From assembly GCA_963969365.1 (NCBI GenBank), contig OZ017746.1, positions 1,674,001 to 1,738,000 on the forward strand: a stretch of 64,000 nucleotides of DNA, given 5' to 3'. The first letter of the stretch is position 1. The number at the start of each line of letters is the position of its first letter. The stretch comes from Asterochloris sp. CNOR1 (lineage: Eukaryota > Chlorophyta > Trebouxiophyceae > Trebouxiales > Trebouxiaceae). Below the pieces are notes generated by a model. The model was not told the origin of the DNA, searched no databases, and was given only the letters and a program-made list of their open reading frames with translations. This document shows positions 39,748-52,817 of the stretch, one piece after another. The position numbers and the translations under genes were made by a program.

Positions 39748-39839
39748 TGCAGACAGCCTCTCATGTGAATCAGAAGATCCTATTCCATCTTAGACCCCCA
39801 ATAAGAACACCCTTCAGGCAGGCCCTCAAGGCAATCACC

Positions 39840-42800
39840 ATGTCAGGTGCAGGCAGCTCAGAGGGGGTGCAGCAGCACAGTGCAGGCATTCACAACACCT
39901 CCAGGCCTGCCAACCGACTGGCTCAGGAGCAGAGTCCCTACCTGTTGCAGCACGCCCAGAATCCGGCAAGCCCATGCGCCCTCCACGCATGCGTTGCAGC
40001 AGCCATTGCTCCCTCCATGCATGCATTATTTCAGCCTGGCCTGCAGGTGGACTGGTACGCCTGGGGGCAGCCAGCTTTTGACAAGGCCCAAGCAGAGAAC
40101 AAGCCAATCTTTCTGAGTGTCGGGTACTCGACCTGCCACTGGTGAGTGGTGCGTGCTTCACAAGCTCCAGTCTCATGCAGCATTTGTTGCTGCACGCAGG
40201 CCATGCCAGCGCATGCAACTCTGTCACTGTGGCATGTGGATCTGACTCCATGTCACTCCATGTCCGACTCGCGGCATGCAGCTGGGTGGACACTGGCTTT
40301 TGAGCACATGCCGGTGGCGTCCACACCTTGTGACAGCTCCGCTGCCCGCACCTGGTCACTCCTGCTACAGGTGCCACGTCATGGAACGGGAAAGCTTTGA
40401 GAACCAGGAGGTGGGATTTCACGGCTGCCATGCACATGGTCCTCGGTGCAGGAATGAGGGCGCCACACCACAACGTAGACAGCAGTTGGCAGCCACCTGC
40501 ACACACCAGTGCCCCCAGCAGGGAACAGCAATTGCCACCTGCATGCTGCTGCTGCTGCTGTCGACCAACAGGCTGCCATGACTGCTGTGCAGACGGCAGA
40601 CATCCTGAACGAAAGCTTTGTGAGCATCAAGGTTGACAAGGAGGAGCGGCCCGATGTGGACCACCTGTTCATGACATACCTGCAGGCGACGCAGGGCGGA
40701 GGTGGCTGGTGGGTGGTGCTGCTCTGCTGGCCTGCTGTGCACTGTTTGGGGAATGTGAGCGCTTATGGCCAACACCATAGAATTTCCTGTTAGCGCATTG
40801 CTTCCCAGTGCTGACAGTGAGGTGGGCCTGCAGGCCCATGAATGCATTTCTCACTCCCGGCCTGAAACCTTTCTTTGCCGGCACATACTTCCCACCAAAG
40901 GTGGGCGCCCTGGCTGCTCTGAGCAGCTGTCAGCCATCGTTGGTCGTGGGTGAAGTTCGTCTGAATGCCGCGCTGCCTTGCGATGGACACGCTGCCTACT
41001 GCCATCATCAGACACCCCGCCCTTTGTTCACAGGAGGCCTATGGGCGCCCCAGCTTCAACCAGATGCTGCAGCGCATTGCTAAGGTGTGGCAGTCCAAGC
41101 AGGCAGAGATTGAGGAGCAGAGTGCTGACACCATGAGGCAGCTGCAGGAGGCCACGCAGGCTGCAGGTGACAGGTCATGCAGGCCTCGGCCTCCATGTAT
41201 TGGACTCTGGAGGAAAGCAGACCTTTGAGGATTGAGGCTGAATTTCCTCCAACTTCCTGCAATGCTGACTCGGTATCTGGCTGCAGAGGAGGGACAGCAG
41301 ATGTCCACCTCCCAGTACAAGGCGGCCATCCAGCGCTGTGGGGAGATGTTGCAGGAGCGCTTTGACAGCCGGAATGGCGGCTTTGGAGGTCAGGTCCAGG
41401 GCTGTCCTCTGTTGTGCAGCTCTGCCTGCACTGCCATCAGGCCTCCTCTTGCTGCCCCTGCACAGGAGCCTGGCTGTCCCCTGTGCCTCCTTGTCGTGCT
41501 GGCCTACCTGCTGCTGTTGCCTGTCATTGCTTCAATCATCTGCAGACTGCGCTCGTGCAGAGATGCCTGAGCCATCTGCGTGCAGGTGCTCCCAAGTTCC
41601 CGCGGCCTGCAGAGCTCAATGCACTGCTGGCGGCACACCTGCAGGCGCTGGCCTCTGGCGACACAGCCCGTGCAGGTGGTTCCCATGGCTCAAAGTGCTG
41701 CCAGATTTGCCTGTCGGTGGCAGTCCCTGGCAGCAGCCATCTAAGCAGGGTGACCTTGTGCGTGGGCTCTTTGTGCTTACAGTGGCATCTTCCACCCTGC
41801 CCAGTCTGGCACCACAATCTAGCCTCTGATTGCATATGAGCGACTTGTGCCTGACCCCACGTTCTGCGACTCACTTTTGCCACAGCCAAGCCTGCTCACC
41901 TGGGCTTGAGCCTGCATGCAGGACCTCTCTTGGATATGGCCACCTTTACGCTGGCCAAGATGGCTGCGGGAGGCATGCACGACCATGTGGGAGGCGGATT
42001 CCACCGCTACAGCGTGGACGAGCTGTGGCACGTGCCCCACTTTGAGAAGGTGAGGGGCACCTGGCAGACCCATGGTCTGCAAGGGCCTGCCTCTGTCCAG
42101 ACTGCACATGCCCCTTGTGATGCCCACATCGCGGGGGCAAGCAGGGCATGAGCGCAGTTGTCTGCTTCTTGCAGCCAACTGCGGCCCTCGTCGGCTTGTG
42201 CCATGCTTGTTATGGGGGTGAACGGACAGCTGCTCCAGATCAGGCAGCTGCAGCAAAGAGTCTGGGCCATGCAAGGCCAATTGTATCTGCCTGTTGAGGT
42301 CTGCAGTCTGGCAACAGAGGCTCTTTACTGCTGGTCACCGCCCACTGCCACCCCCCTTCGGTTCTTGCTGTGCTGGCTGTAGATGTTGTATGATAACCCC
42401 CAGCTGGCCAGCACGCTGCTGGCCGCATTCACTTTGACAGGGGACCAGCGCTTTGCGCACACAGCCCGCGATGTGCTGGACTACCTGCGCCGGGAGATGA
42501 CACACCCTGGGGGCGGCCTGTTCTCAGCTGAGGTGGTGCTCTGCAGCATGCCTGCATCTGCTGGACATGCCTGGCCTCTGCCTGCCCACTGCAAGGGGTA
42601 CTCCTGGCCTCCCCCTACACCCCTGTTGTCATGTTCAGGGTGTGTGCTAGCTTGAGCAATCTTGGGTGATATGCCCCAGCACCTTTTGCCATGTGTGGCT
42701 GCTGGCTGTGGGCGGCAGAGGCCATGCAGGTGCTGCCTGTGCTCCAACTGCTGATGCTGTGCATGGCATCCTGCAGATCCGCACCCCTTGCAGATACTGC

Positions 42801-45800
42801 CTGCACTGGACAGCTGATGCTGTGCCGTGTGCTCCACCCTGCAGGATGCTGACTCACTGGACAAAGCAGGCAAGTCGCTGGAGGGTGCCTTCTACTTGTG
42901 GTCCAAGGCGGAAGTTGCAGAGGTGCTGACGCCACAGGAGGCAGCTGTGGCCATACCATACTACTACATACAGTGGGTGGCATGTCCGTTTTGACGCACA
43001 GCCTGCGTGCGCTGTTTTGTCTGGGCACCCTTTACCGATCCCTCAGGCTGCGTCCCTGCAGCTTTCTATGAGTGCTGTGCCTCTTTGTGCTGCCTGGTAG
43101 CCGCTCATCTCCTGCTGAACTGAGCAGGGTTGCCCAGCCTTACCACGTCATAAATCAGCTGTCTAGCCCCATACCAGCTGCAAGCGGGGGGGTGCCTGGC
43201 CTGAGGGCTGTACAATGGCTTTCAGGGAAGAAGGCAACTGCACACTGTCACCGCGCAGCGACCCGCATTCGGAGTTTGGTGGCCTAAACTGTCTCATCCA
43301 GCGCAGAAGCCTGTCAGGCACTGCAAAGGCTGCTGGTGAGGCTGTTCGCCACCATCCTAGCATCTGGTCTGCCACCCAGTTGTGAAGCACTCGAGCGTGT
43401 CTTGAGGTCCCGTGTCCTCCGTTGGCAATGTCCTAATCTGCTGCCGACCAGTGCTGCAGCATAGCCATAGCAATCTTGGCATGTACAAGTCTCAGTCAGC
43501 GGCTGCACACAGCTCTGTCACAAGCTTGCGTGGGAGAGTGCTGTGCTGCAAACAGCGCCATCAGCTGCCTTGGTGAATTTCTTTTTAGTCCTTTCTGCAG
43601 GCGTGACAGAGCAGCAGGCGGTACAGCTGCTGGCTGGAGCACGGGAGAAGCTGCACGCCCGTCGCAGAAAGAGGTCACGGCCCCACCTTGATGACAAGGT
43701 GTGCCATCTGTGAAAAGCAAGTAACTCCGGTTCACGCAGGCTGTAAAGGCTGGGCAGTAAGGTAGACTGGAGGATGCCTGGCAGCAGCAGGCAGTCTCCT
43801 ACATGAAGGTCCCCAGCCAGTGAGCCATGTTGCTGTTGCACTCCATGTGTATGCCTAGGGGGGCATACATCTGCGTCTTTCAAGCTGCAGCAAAGCATGC
43901 ATGTCTTGCATTTCCAGTGGTGACAGACTTGTCTGGTTTGTATGGACCCAATCCTGTCGGGCCTTGTCCTGACAGCCTTGCTGCTGTGCAGATAGTGACG
44001 GCCTGGAATGGAATGGGAATTGCGGCATTTGCAGAGGCGGCCATCGTCCTCAAGCAGGAGCAGCCGGCAGCCACTCGTGACTTCCCTGTGGAGGGCTGTG
44101 ACCCCTCAGAGTATCAAAGGGCTGCCATCAAGGTACTGGCGTGGCGGTCTGCTGTCTTCACTTGTCCTGCTAAGTTCTCTGCTGTTCTTGTTGGGTGCGT
44201 GCAGCAGCCACACAGGGGCCATGCTTGGCCTTGCTGCAGTGCTTCACCTGTTACACTTGGCACCCTGCTGGTGTACTCAGATTTGATGCACTATTGTCTG
44301 CCCTGCATGGCCGTCGCAAAGAGCTGCAGACCTCTGTGACGGCTGCAGGTGGCTGAGTTTCTTGAGGAGCATCTGTGGGACCCAGCCAGCAAGCAACTCA
44401 AGCGCAGCTTCCGCAAGCAGCCCTCAGACGTGGAAGGCTTTGCCGATGACTATGCCCACCTCATAGGTACAGAGCCTCAGGCCAGGGTCATGTTTTTGGT
44501 GGTTAAGCTTATGCAGAGCTGCAAGGCAGAGCCTTGCAACAGTCTGGGGAAGCACAGCTACTGCTGCAACCTTGCCATTTGCACTGAGCTGTGCCTCCCC
44601 AGACTGGCAACTGTTAGCTTGGCCGCAGATGGCCTGCAGAGCACTGTCACAGGATTGCTTTTATTCCTGCAGCATCTTGCGCTGGCTATTGTCTTGGCCA
44701 CTGTCACCAGAGACGGCAGTGCTCCAGACTGTGCCTGCAGGCGGCCTGCTGAAGCTGTACGAGACCACTGGCTCAGTGAGGTGGCTGAGCTGGGCCCAGG
44801 AGCTGCAGAGCACCATGGATGAGTTGTTCTGGAATCAGCAGTCAGGTGGGTCCTGCCTGCCAGGGTCAACACTTGCACAACAGGCTGATATCGGCATTGT
44901 CCATCTGCCTGCTTGCCACAAGCCCTGCAGGTTTTGAGGGGTCCTATCGCGAGCTTCATGAAGGCACGTGGATGGGGCTGCCTTGCTGAACGTGTGCTGC
45001 ACTCAGCACCTGCAAGCCCCTCTCTTCTGACGAGTGCAAGCGTGCTTATGCCACTTCCTGCAGAGGCGAGCATCTTGTGTGCTGCTCTCTTGCAGGCAGC
45101 TGTTGCGTTCCTGAGTGTCCCTTGGTGGTGACGATCTGCTTGTGCTGGCGTGCAGGTGGATACTACTCCACCTCAGGTGCTGATCCCAACATCCTACTCA
45201 GAAGCATGGAGGACTATGACGGGGCTGAGCCCGCACCCTCCTCCATTGCGCTGTCCAACCTGGTCAAACTGGCGTCACTGACCACTGGTGCGGAGAGCAG
45301 CCAGTGAGTTAGCTGGGCACCCTTGCTTCAGCTGCCCAAAATGAAATCAGCAGCCTGTGGCAGACTGTGCCGGTCAAGTGCTCCAAGACAGCACTCAGAG
45401 ATGCCCAGATAAAGCCCAGGAGAGTTACTCAGCAGCCTCTGGCATGTCTTTGACTTGCAGGTACAGGGAGCGGGCCGAGCAGACAGCTGCAGGTTTTGGC
45501 AGCCGCCTTCGGGAGCTCCCGTTGGCAATGCCCCAGATGTGTGCAGCACTGCACCAGTTAGCAGCACCCCCGCATGCTCGCCAGGTGTGTAGTGGTGTGC
45601 AGTCAGTCTGCATGGCGGGTGCCAGATGTCAGACAAGGATGCAGCACACTGGCTCTACAGATGAGTGCACCGCGCTGACAACCTCTCCTGCTCTGCGGCA
45701 GGTGATTGTTGCAGGTCCGAAGAGTGTGTCGAAAACGCAGGAGCTGTTGGCAGCAGCGCACTCAGTCTTTGTGCCTGACAAAGTGGTGATGCCCATGGAT

Positions 45801-46132
45801 GTTGCTGACAGCCAGACTGTGAGCTGGTTCAAGCAGCACAACCCCGAAGCTTTAGAGATGGCGCAGCAGGTGAGCTCAATATCTGTCACTTGGGGCCAGC
45901 GCTGCACTGGTAATGCCAAGTGAAGATATATGCTTGGGCTGACGTCTTCAAACTGCAGGGCGGCCAGCATGAGTCAAACGTTTTCATCTGCCAGAATTTC
46001 GCCTGTCAGGCACCAGTGCAGGACGTTGCAAGGGTGAAGGACCTGCTTCAGCACTCATCTGGCAGCAGAGAAACAGCAAAGCCCACCCACATGGATGTCA
46101 GCATGCTCAGTAAGCCCAAAGCCGGGCAGTGA
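39840..46132 (+). CDS. SPATA20/YyaL-type protein: thioredoxin-like domain plus (alpha/alpha)6 barrel
   Basis: The family (spermatogenesis-associated protein 20 in animals, YyaL in bacteria, DUF255) has unclear biochemistry. Exon 1 (39840-39965) ends [18 protein letters not shown], the family's opening motif, and continues [14 protein letters not shown] at 40047. The thioredoxin-like domain has the redox CxxC site [16 protein letters not shown] split by an intron, then [51 protein letters not shown]. The barrel half includes [19 protein letters not shown] (joined), [10 protein letters not shown]-like and FYLWSKAEV text, [78 protein letters not shown] and [12 protein letters not shown] at the C-terminus. 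The family fold resembles N-acylglucosamine epimerase-like barrels. An upstream in-frame extension from 39747 would add a basic leader, but the TATA box argues against it. Confidence 0.9.
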
Positions 46133-46476
46133 GATTTGTCAGACCTGTTGAACAATCAAACAATGCATGCTATGCTGCAAAACTGCTGCTACTATACTGA
46201 GAACACGTATGCACACTGACAGTCGTCAGACCTGCCCAGCAGGGCCTCATCTTCATGATGGGCAATGTCTCATGGTGAGGGGTTGAGTTCAAGAAGCATG
46301 AGTTGCACTCGGCAGTCACCGACAACTTGCAAATACACAGGGCCGGCAGAGAGGGCAGTGAGTGGGGGTGGCAGATGGAGAGCAAGGTCCAGCAGTGCCT
46401 CGTCAAATGGGGTCCTCTCCCTCTAGGGGCAGACACAGGCACTAAGGCTTCAGTCCTGTCGTGAGAGCCCCCTGAA
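46132..46476. other. Convergent intergenic region
   Basis: These 345 bases separate the stop of the SPATA20-like gene (+) from the stop of RPC4 (-). No protein-like frame or repeat was seen; it should contain both polyadenylation regions. Confidence 0.5.
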
Positions 46477-49400
46477 TCAGTCATAGTCCTCCCCTCCAAG
46501 GGCATCATCCTCATCGAGCCGGTCTTTCCAAGTGGCTTCAGCGTCAAATTGAGGCTCCCCGCCAACCCGAGTGTCTCCCTGCCCGTCCTCCTCGTCACTG
46601 TCCTCTATGGTCTGCCCCCTGGCACGCAGAGCGCCGGCAGCGCCATTCACAGAGGGCTCACGTGAGGGTTGCTCTGTGAAGCTTGAGGAAGGGCCCTGAG
46701 AGAGCTGCTCCGTGAAGCCAGAGGCCTGCAGCAAGCAGGCCCAGGTGTGCAAGGTAAAGCAGGGCTGAATTTGCTGAGCTTTGACATCTGTGAGGGCCTT
46801 TTGTGAAGCCCCAGGCAAGCACCCCAGACAGAACCTCACTCTTGAGTATTCCAGTGTCAAAATAATGTTGACTGGTGCCTTCCCGTTTGTGTGCAGATGC
46901 CTGGCAAGGCCAAGTCCCCAACAGCTGTGGCAGGCCAGCGGGGGCTACATCAACTCAATCACCTGGCTCATGCCCTGGGAGTCTGGATCTATCTTGATCT
47001 TGACCTTGGCCAGGTCGGAGGGAGCTGGGGTGACTTCAGGGGTGCTGCCCTCAATCTTTATGCTGGGGGCGGGGATCTGTTCTGGTGCTGGCAGCGCAGC
47101 AGGGACATGCTCCCATTCCGGCATGGGGTCCGAGCTGCAGCAGGCACAATCAGGTCAGCACAGCCTCGAGCACAAGGACGCTTACTCCGACCCTGGTGGC
47201 ACCTGCGAACAGTACATGCACCCTGCTTGCCTTTTCAGGCAGACAGCAAATTTGCCCAGGCACCCACTCCCGAGGCAGCCTTTGGCTATGCCCCACAGCA
47301 GGCTGGAGCAACAGCCTTCACAGTGTGCTGAGGCACTCTCTTCAGCAGGTTCGGCACTTCCCCGCAGCCAATGAAACAGGTCCAGCAGGCACATTCCTGG
47401 GACCCCTCCTTCCATCGCGTGAAGCAGTCACCCTCCCACCCAGCCTCGGCGGCATCCCAACTCAGCTCAGCAATGTTGGCCGCAACCCTCAGATGGGCAC
47501 CCCAGCCGGCAGGCAATATGCCCACCAGCAGTCCAACGATCAACCTCAGCCTTGGCGGCGTCCCAACCTGGGCACAACCCGAGGCAACACCCTGCCCTCA
47601 CCTCAGCAGGTGGGCGACGTTGGGCACGCAGACTGCACGGTGGGTTACCCCGCCCATGAAGGCCATCAGCCCCTGCTTGGGCCCGATCATGGCCAGCTCC
47701 TGCCGAAACATGGGAGGCGTCCCTGCGGTCACGTCCAGCAGCACGTCGCCCAGTTGCATCTTGACCGCCCCACTCTCAAATATTAGCAGCTTGCCAATCT
47801 GCAGGCAGGGTGCACCCGCTCAGTCTCACCCTGACCACCTTGCCCCTGCTGACCAGCAATTGCCCATCGGCAGGCGCAAGCGTTTTGCAGCAGTGGGGCC
47901 CCAGGCACTTGGGCCTCACAATCCAGGTAGGCAGCTGACGTACAAGAGCGTCGCTGGCGCAGATGACCCCACGGAGCCTCCTTGGCTTGCCTGCTGTCAC
48001 GCTGCCCCCACGCAGTGGAATGGCGGCGCTGAGTGCAGCTGTCCATGCAGGCCCCTGCCCCAGCAGGGCTGCAGCACACATTGGCCTGGATCATGCCGCT
48101 TGAATGCAGAGATCATCCACCTTGCCAGAGGGAATGTCCTTGAGGACGGCAGGCATGGGCTCTCCAGCATCTGGCCGCATCTGCATGCTGGAGGAGGGGC
48201 CTCCAGGGTCTGGTGCCACGGGCGCAGGGACAGGCAGCCGCTCCGGCAGCTGGAACATCACAATATTGCGGGGGTCTGGGTCCTCAGCATCAAACCCTAG
48301 CTCCTCAGCCACTGTCTGAGTCGGCCCAGTCTGCAAGCATGTGCATGAGAGCCTGACGTGTGCTGAGTTGTTGGTGGAGGCAGGCTGCCTTGCAGTGTTT
48401 GTCAACCATGCTTGCGGTTCACGCTGTAAGGAAATGGGCCGGCAAGCAAGTATGGGCCCACAGCAGCATGACTCACCACAGCCTGCAGTCCAGAGTGTAA
48501 GACCACCTGGAAGGCAATGTGCAGTGTTTGCTACGCATTGTAGCCCAGGTGATGTGTGCAGGAATGTCGATGGCCAGTCAGCCACTTGCAGAGACAGGGC
48601 CACACAGGTGGCTGCACTACAAGGTGACAGCAGCAGCTTCCTGCTGAACCTGTGTGGGGCCGCAGCAGACACAGGGCCAACCTGCAGGCTCTGACATCAT
48701 TGCCAATCCGACAGGTGCACAAGTCATGAGCACGCAGCCTGCAGGAGCGCGGCTTGGGACCAGCCAGCATGGGGCACAGTAAACTTGGGCACAGGGGTCA
48801 TGCAGCTGCAAAAAGCAGTCCAATGCAGCTTAGCCGTGCAGCTCAGTGGCAGTCTACTTGCCCGACAGTCAGGAGGGACACACAACTCACAAGCCTATAG
48901 AGGTGTTGAGGCCAGCCACAAGCCGCTGTTGTTGAGGAGCCACTGTACAAAGCATCGCGGTGATGTAAACAAACCTGCTTGATCACCAGGTCCAAGGAGG
49001 TGCTGGACTCGCTTGCAACTGATGGACACGCAGGTAGGGAAGCCAGCAGCCAAACCCTATGCAGCTTCTATGGCCAGCCCACTTGCTTGGCTGTGAGGTC
49101 CAAGCCCAGCATGAAAGATTGCACACAACCCGCCACTGGTTGAGCCTGCACAAACCTCAAGGGAACACACCTGCTCAGCTGCCAGGTCTGGGGGCCCCAC
49201 AGGCGCCTCCAGCATCTCTTCCTCTGTCAGCTCCTGCCCCTGGCTACGCAGGGGCAGCATGGTGGGATAGTACTGCTCATAGTCCAGCATGGTCTCCGCC
49301 TTGCGCTTGTGCCCCACCAACACGCGAGCTGCAGCTGCCTCAGCATCTATCTCCCTGCAGGGCAAGGGTGGGGTGACCCGAGGGAGCTGTGCACCAGGCT

Positions 49401-51044
49401 GCTGGCAAGTGGCAGCCTGGGTCAGGCAGGTGAGGGCACACCCCAGGCATGCCGCCCCTAGTGAGCACATGGAGAAGGCACTCCACCAGCAGGGCCACCA
49501 AGCTGCAGCTGAATCTTGCTGCGACACAGAGCACGGACCTGATGCAGTCTCAGGATTCCAGCTCAGTATGGCAATCAAGTGCAGGGCGGCTTGCAGGCCG
49601 CAGGCTGCCTGGTGACCTGGATTTCAAGTGTGGTGCAAAGTGAACCCTTGTGCGGCACAGGAATGATGGACAGAGAGTCTTGAATGCACCAGAAGGTCTT
49701 CCCCAAAGTCACAACTGAGGATACACAGAGCAGTGACGCACGCCTGGCTGAGGATGCGCTTGCCCTTGGTGTTCTTCAAGCCTGAGCCAGCATCAGTGGG
49801 CAGGATGGGCTCCAGCTTGGGCGGAGCTGCACAGAAGCAAAGCATGCCTCAGCATAACAGGCAATCAGGGCACTGCATGGCAGTGTCTGGCAGAGCTACT
49901 GGCTGACAAGCACATGGCACTGTGCCCATGCAGCTGATCAACACAAGCGCCCTTCGACCACGGCTATACCGGGCTTTTCTGAGACAGGAGCAAGACAGCT
50001 GACCTAGAACAGGGTGGCCCCTGCCAGGCTGCGGGCCCCTGCCCGGCCCCCTGCCACGCCCACGACGGTCAAATCTGTGGCTGTTGTCCTCTGCCTTGGC
50101 CTGCAGAGAGGGGCAGCTTGCAGATTCGAGTCTCCCTGTTCCTGACCTGCTTCCAGGGCAAGGCAGCGTCCTGCAAGCTGCAGTACCTCACAGTGGACGA
50201 GGGCGCCATACTGCTGCCATGGCAAAGCAATCTCCCGCACATTATACACAGATGTTGCCCTTGCTGGCCGACGCAGGGCAATATGGGTCTCATACGTTTC
50301 ACCTAACCACGTGCTGGCCTGGTCAGGGCTGCCAATCCCAAAAGAAGAGGGTTGGGCCTTGTTGCCCTGCTCGGCGCAGTGACTGATGCATTGCACCATT
50401 GTGCCCAGCCGCCCCAGTACCTACCGCCCTGATCAGTTCATCTAGCTTGGCCTTGCTCTCCTCCGAGGCAGGGTCAAAAATAGCAGCAGCTGCAGGGTCC
50501 CCCTGCCGTCGCCGCTGGGGCTTCTTGGGTGCAAACTTCTGCAGAAGTGGCAACCGGGCCTCAGCCCAGACGGTGTGGCCTGTGTGCAAGTCACAACCCA
50601 ACTAAGGTCCGACATGAGCGGATGCAAGGCACACAGATCATCAAAGGCTTGTGCAGCTTAAAAGAGAAGTAACCTTGCCTTGGGACACCTAGGGACTGGC
50701 TTGAGCACTGACTTCTTGGGCCCATGGGGACTGATGGGCGCTTTGGGGCTCACAGGCGTGCCGTCTGAGAGCTTTGATGGCATTGCTGACTTGAAGCTGC
50801 CTGCAGCAGGAGTAGTCTGGTGTTGGCCTGGTGTGGCCATCAACAACATATGCCAAGCCTGCAAAGCAAGCCTGCTGTGATGACCAGGCCATGTTGAGGA
50901 CACACCTAGCCTGCCTGCCTTTTTGCCTGGCTCTTCCTTGGGCCTGAGCGTGGCCTCCTTCTTCACTGGGCCAGGCCTGGCCGGTGACTTGCCTGCATTG
51001 ATGGCGCTGCCTCCCGCAGCGCCGCTTTCAGACTTTGGAGGCAT
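46477..51044 (-). CDS. RPC4: RNA polymerase III subunit RPC4 (C53) with acidic C-terminal extension
   Basis: RPC4 forms the TFIIF-like RPC4-RPC5 module of Pol III used in initiation and termination. The ATG at 51044 opens a Lys/Pro/Ser-rich disordered region (PARPGPVKKEATLRPKEEPG), followed by PLLQKFAPKKPQRRRQGD, an RG-rich patch (FDRRGRGRGPGRG, near 50060), NTKGKRILSQ, and an ARVLVGHKRKAETMLDYEQY block near 49300. The conserved RPC4 domain follows: EDPDPRNIVMFQLPERLPV, LKDIPSGK joined to IGKLLIFESGAVKMQLGDVL, and GLMAFMGGVTHRAVCVPNVA ending at HLL. The frame then reads AG|GTGAGG: unspliced it stops at once (AGG TGA), but splicing to 47134 keeps frame and adds MPEWEHVPAALPAPEQIPAP and, via 46963 to 46725, an acidic tail (TIEDSDEEDGQGD, WKDRLDEDDALGGEDYD) ending at 46477. 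Some middle exon borders (48400-49800) are unresolved. Confidence 0.82.
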
Positions 51045-52817
51045 CACTGCTGTGCGCTGCCCTACTACCTAGTTAGCCTCATGCAAGGGCGTGGAGAGGA
51101 CAGGGCGCCAACAGAGGAAGTGTCAAGTGTGATGTCTGGCGAGTCTCTTGGACCTCCGCCAGGCAGATCGTCCTGGGTACTCTTGTACTGGGCACTGCAC
51201 AACTGTGATGCACAGCATCTTAAATTTCACAGTATGTGGGGTCTGCCCTAGGTTTGGAACGGAGACTTTGCCTGCTGCGATCAGGGGATCCCCAATCCGA
51301 TTGGATACTCTGCGTCTGTGGAATTTGATGCAGTACCAGGCTCACGATTTTGACCTGTCAGCTCATGCCTGCATGCTTGCCCCAACATCAGGCAGCAAAC
51401 ATTGCTGCGGAGCTTCAAATTGAATCGACAGCCACTGCTGACCATGGAGCAGCTCATTGGCAGGGACTCAGCCTGTGTAAGCACAGCATGGCTGAGGCTG
51501 TCTTCCAGCCCATGCACAGGCCATGCAGCACAGGAGCTAGCTTGCATTCGTTGCCTGCAGGACCACCTGAGTGCTCTAGGCTACAGCCAGACTCTTCTCT
51601 GCTCATGTCAGGACTGCACATGTTTGGCATTGCCTTGCATACTTCTATAGTTACGCGATGGCCACTCTGTGAGGCATTCCGCAACTATTGTGCAGACCTG
51701 AGCATGATGGTCGCTGCCAGACTTCCCCGACTGCTGCATTGCTGGTTGCCGAAGTGTTTCTGGTCTGTGGGAGCTCTGCATGGAGCTGATGTGTCCAGTG
51801 ATGGAGGCTGCTCTGAGCTTGGTGCTCTCTACAGGGGCCGATTTGGCAGCACTCTTGTGCTGGGTCATGGGTGAGAGCTGTGCACTGATGATGCTGAAGA
51901 TGAATTGTCTGGAGGAGGCAACTAATGCTACTGGTGGCACAGCCATTGAGCGTCAGGGGCTTGAAGCCCCACCCCTCTGGAGTTGATTTGGCAGCAGCAT
52001 GTCTTGAAGCGGGTGGCAGCCACAACTGTGCAGCCTTCATATCCTTCCTGTGACTGCAGATCCGAGACAGGGCCTGGCTTGTTTGTTGTGCACTGGTTTG
52101 TTCAGGCCCAAAGCTGCACTCCTCATGCAACTTCTCTCAACACTTTTGCCCACAAACACTGCCGTTTTCTTTGCCTCTTCTCAATGCATGTCACACCAGC
52201 ATATGCGCTTCAGCGTAGTGGAGGTGTGCACCGCTCTGCCAGCGATTGGACCCTGCTGAGAAAGCAATCTGAGCAAAGCTCAGCACCTGAGATGGTGCTG
52301 GGCCTGCTGCACACCACCACCCCACATCTGTGCGGAGAGAGACCACCACCACCATGTTACACACTTTGTCAAGTTGCACGCTTGACAGCATACGCTTGAT
52401 AGCAGACAGCTGGTGGGCAAGCAGCACAACCATGCTGGCGCGGAGCATGCAGTGATCATTCTTCAGGGATCTCAACCTCGCCCTCATCAATCTGCAGCGC
52501 AGGCAGGCTTTGTGGCAGTTTGTAAGCAGACAGCCTTCTGGCAGCTGCTCATGCAACAGATGAAGCTGAAAATATTCAGGTGTCAGCAGCCCATGTACAG
52601 GCAGGCCATTGCAGCAGCAGCAGCGCAGACGCAACAGCTGGGACAATGCAAGCATTGACGCAACAGCTGGGACAATGCAAGCATTGTCGCAGCATCTCAG
52701 GCAACGAAGCGCCACCCGAGGCGGGAATTGAGCCATGGCAAAACCAGCTCAATCAACTTTCGCCATTGCAGTCTGGCACCACACGCTCAGCCAAGCTGGC
52801 AATGCCTTATGCGGGAA
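51045..52817. other. 1.8 kb intergenic region with no recognised gene
   Basis: It lies upstream of RPC4 and downstream of uL11, both on the minus strand, so it should contain the RPC4 promoter and the uL11 3' end. No frame on either strand shows convincing family motifs or a linked set of exons. It holds the 29-base tandem duplication listed next and a TG/CA-rich composition typical of introns in this window. Confidence 0.45.
52628..52685. repeat. Perfect tandem duplication of 29 bases
   Basis: Two adjacent identical units, 52628-52656 and 52657-52685, each begin GACGCAACAGCTGGGACAAT and end GCAAGCATT. A (GCA)n run precedes them. The perfect identity suggests a recent slippage or duplication event in non-coding sequence. 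Confidence 0.9.

Noticed and set aside
47440-47564. Possible separate gene start downstream of RPC4 on the minus strand
   Set aside because: There is no ATG, only an open frame starting with TTG, and splicing from RPC4 at 47602 to 47134 explains the downstream exons with correct phase.
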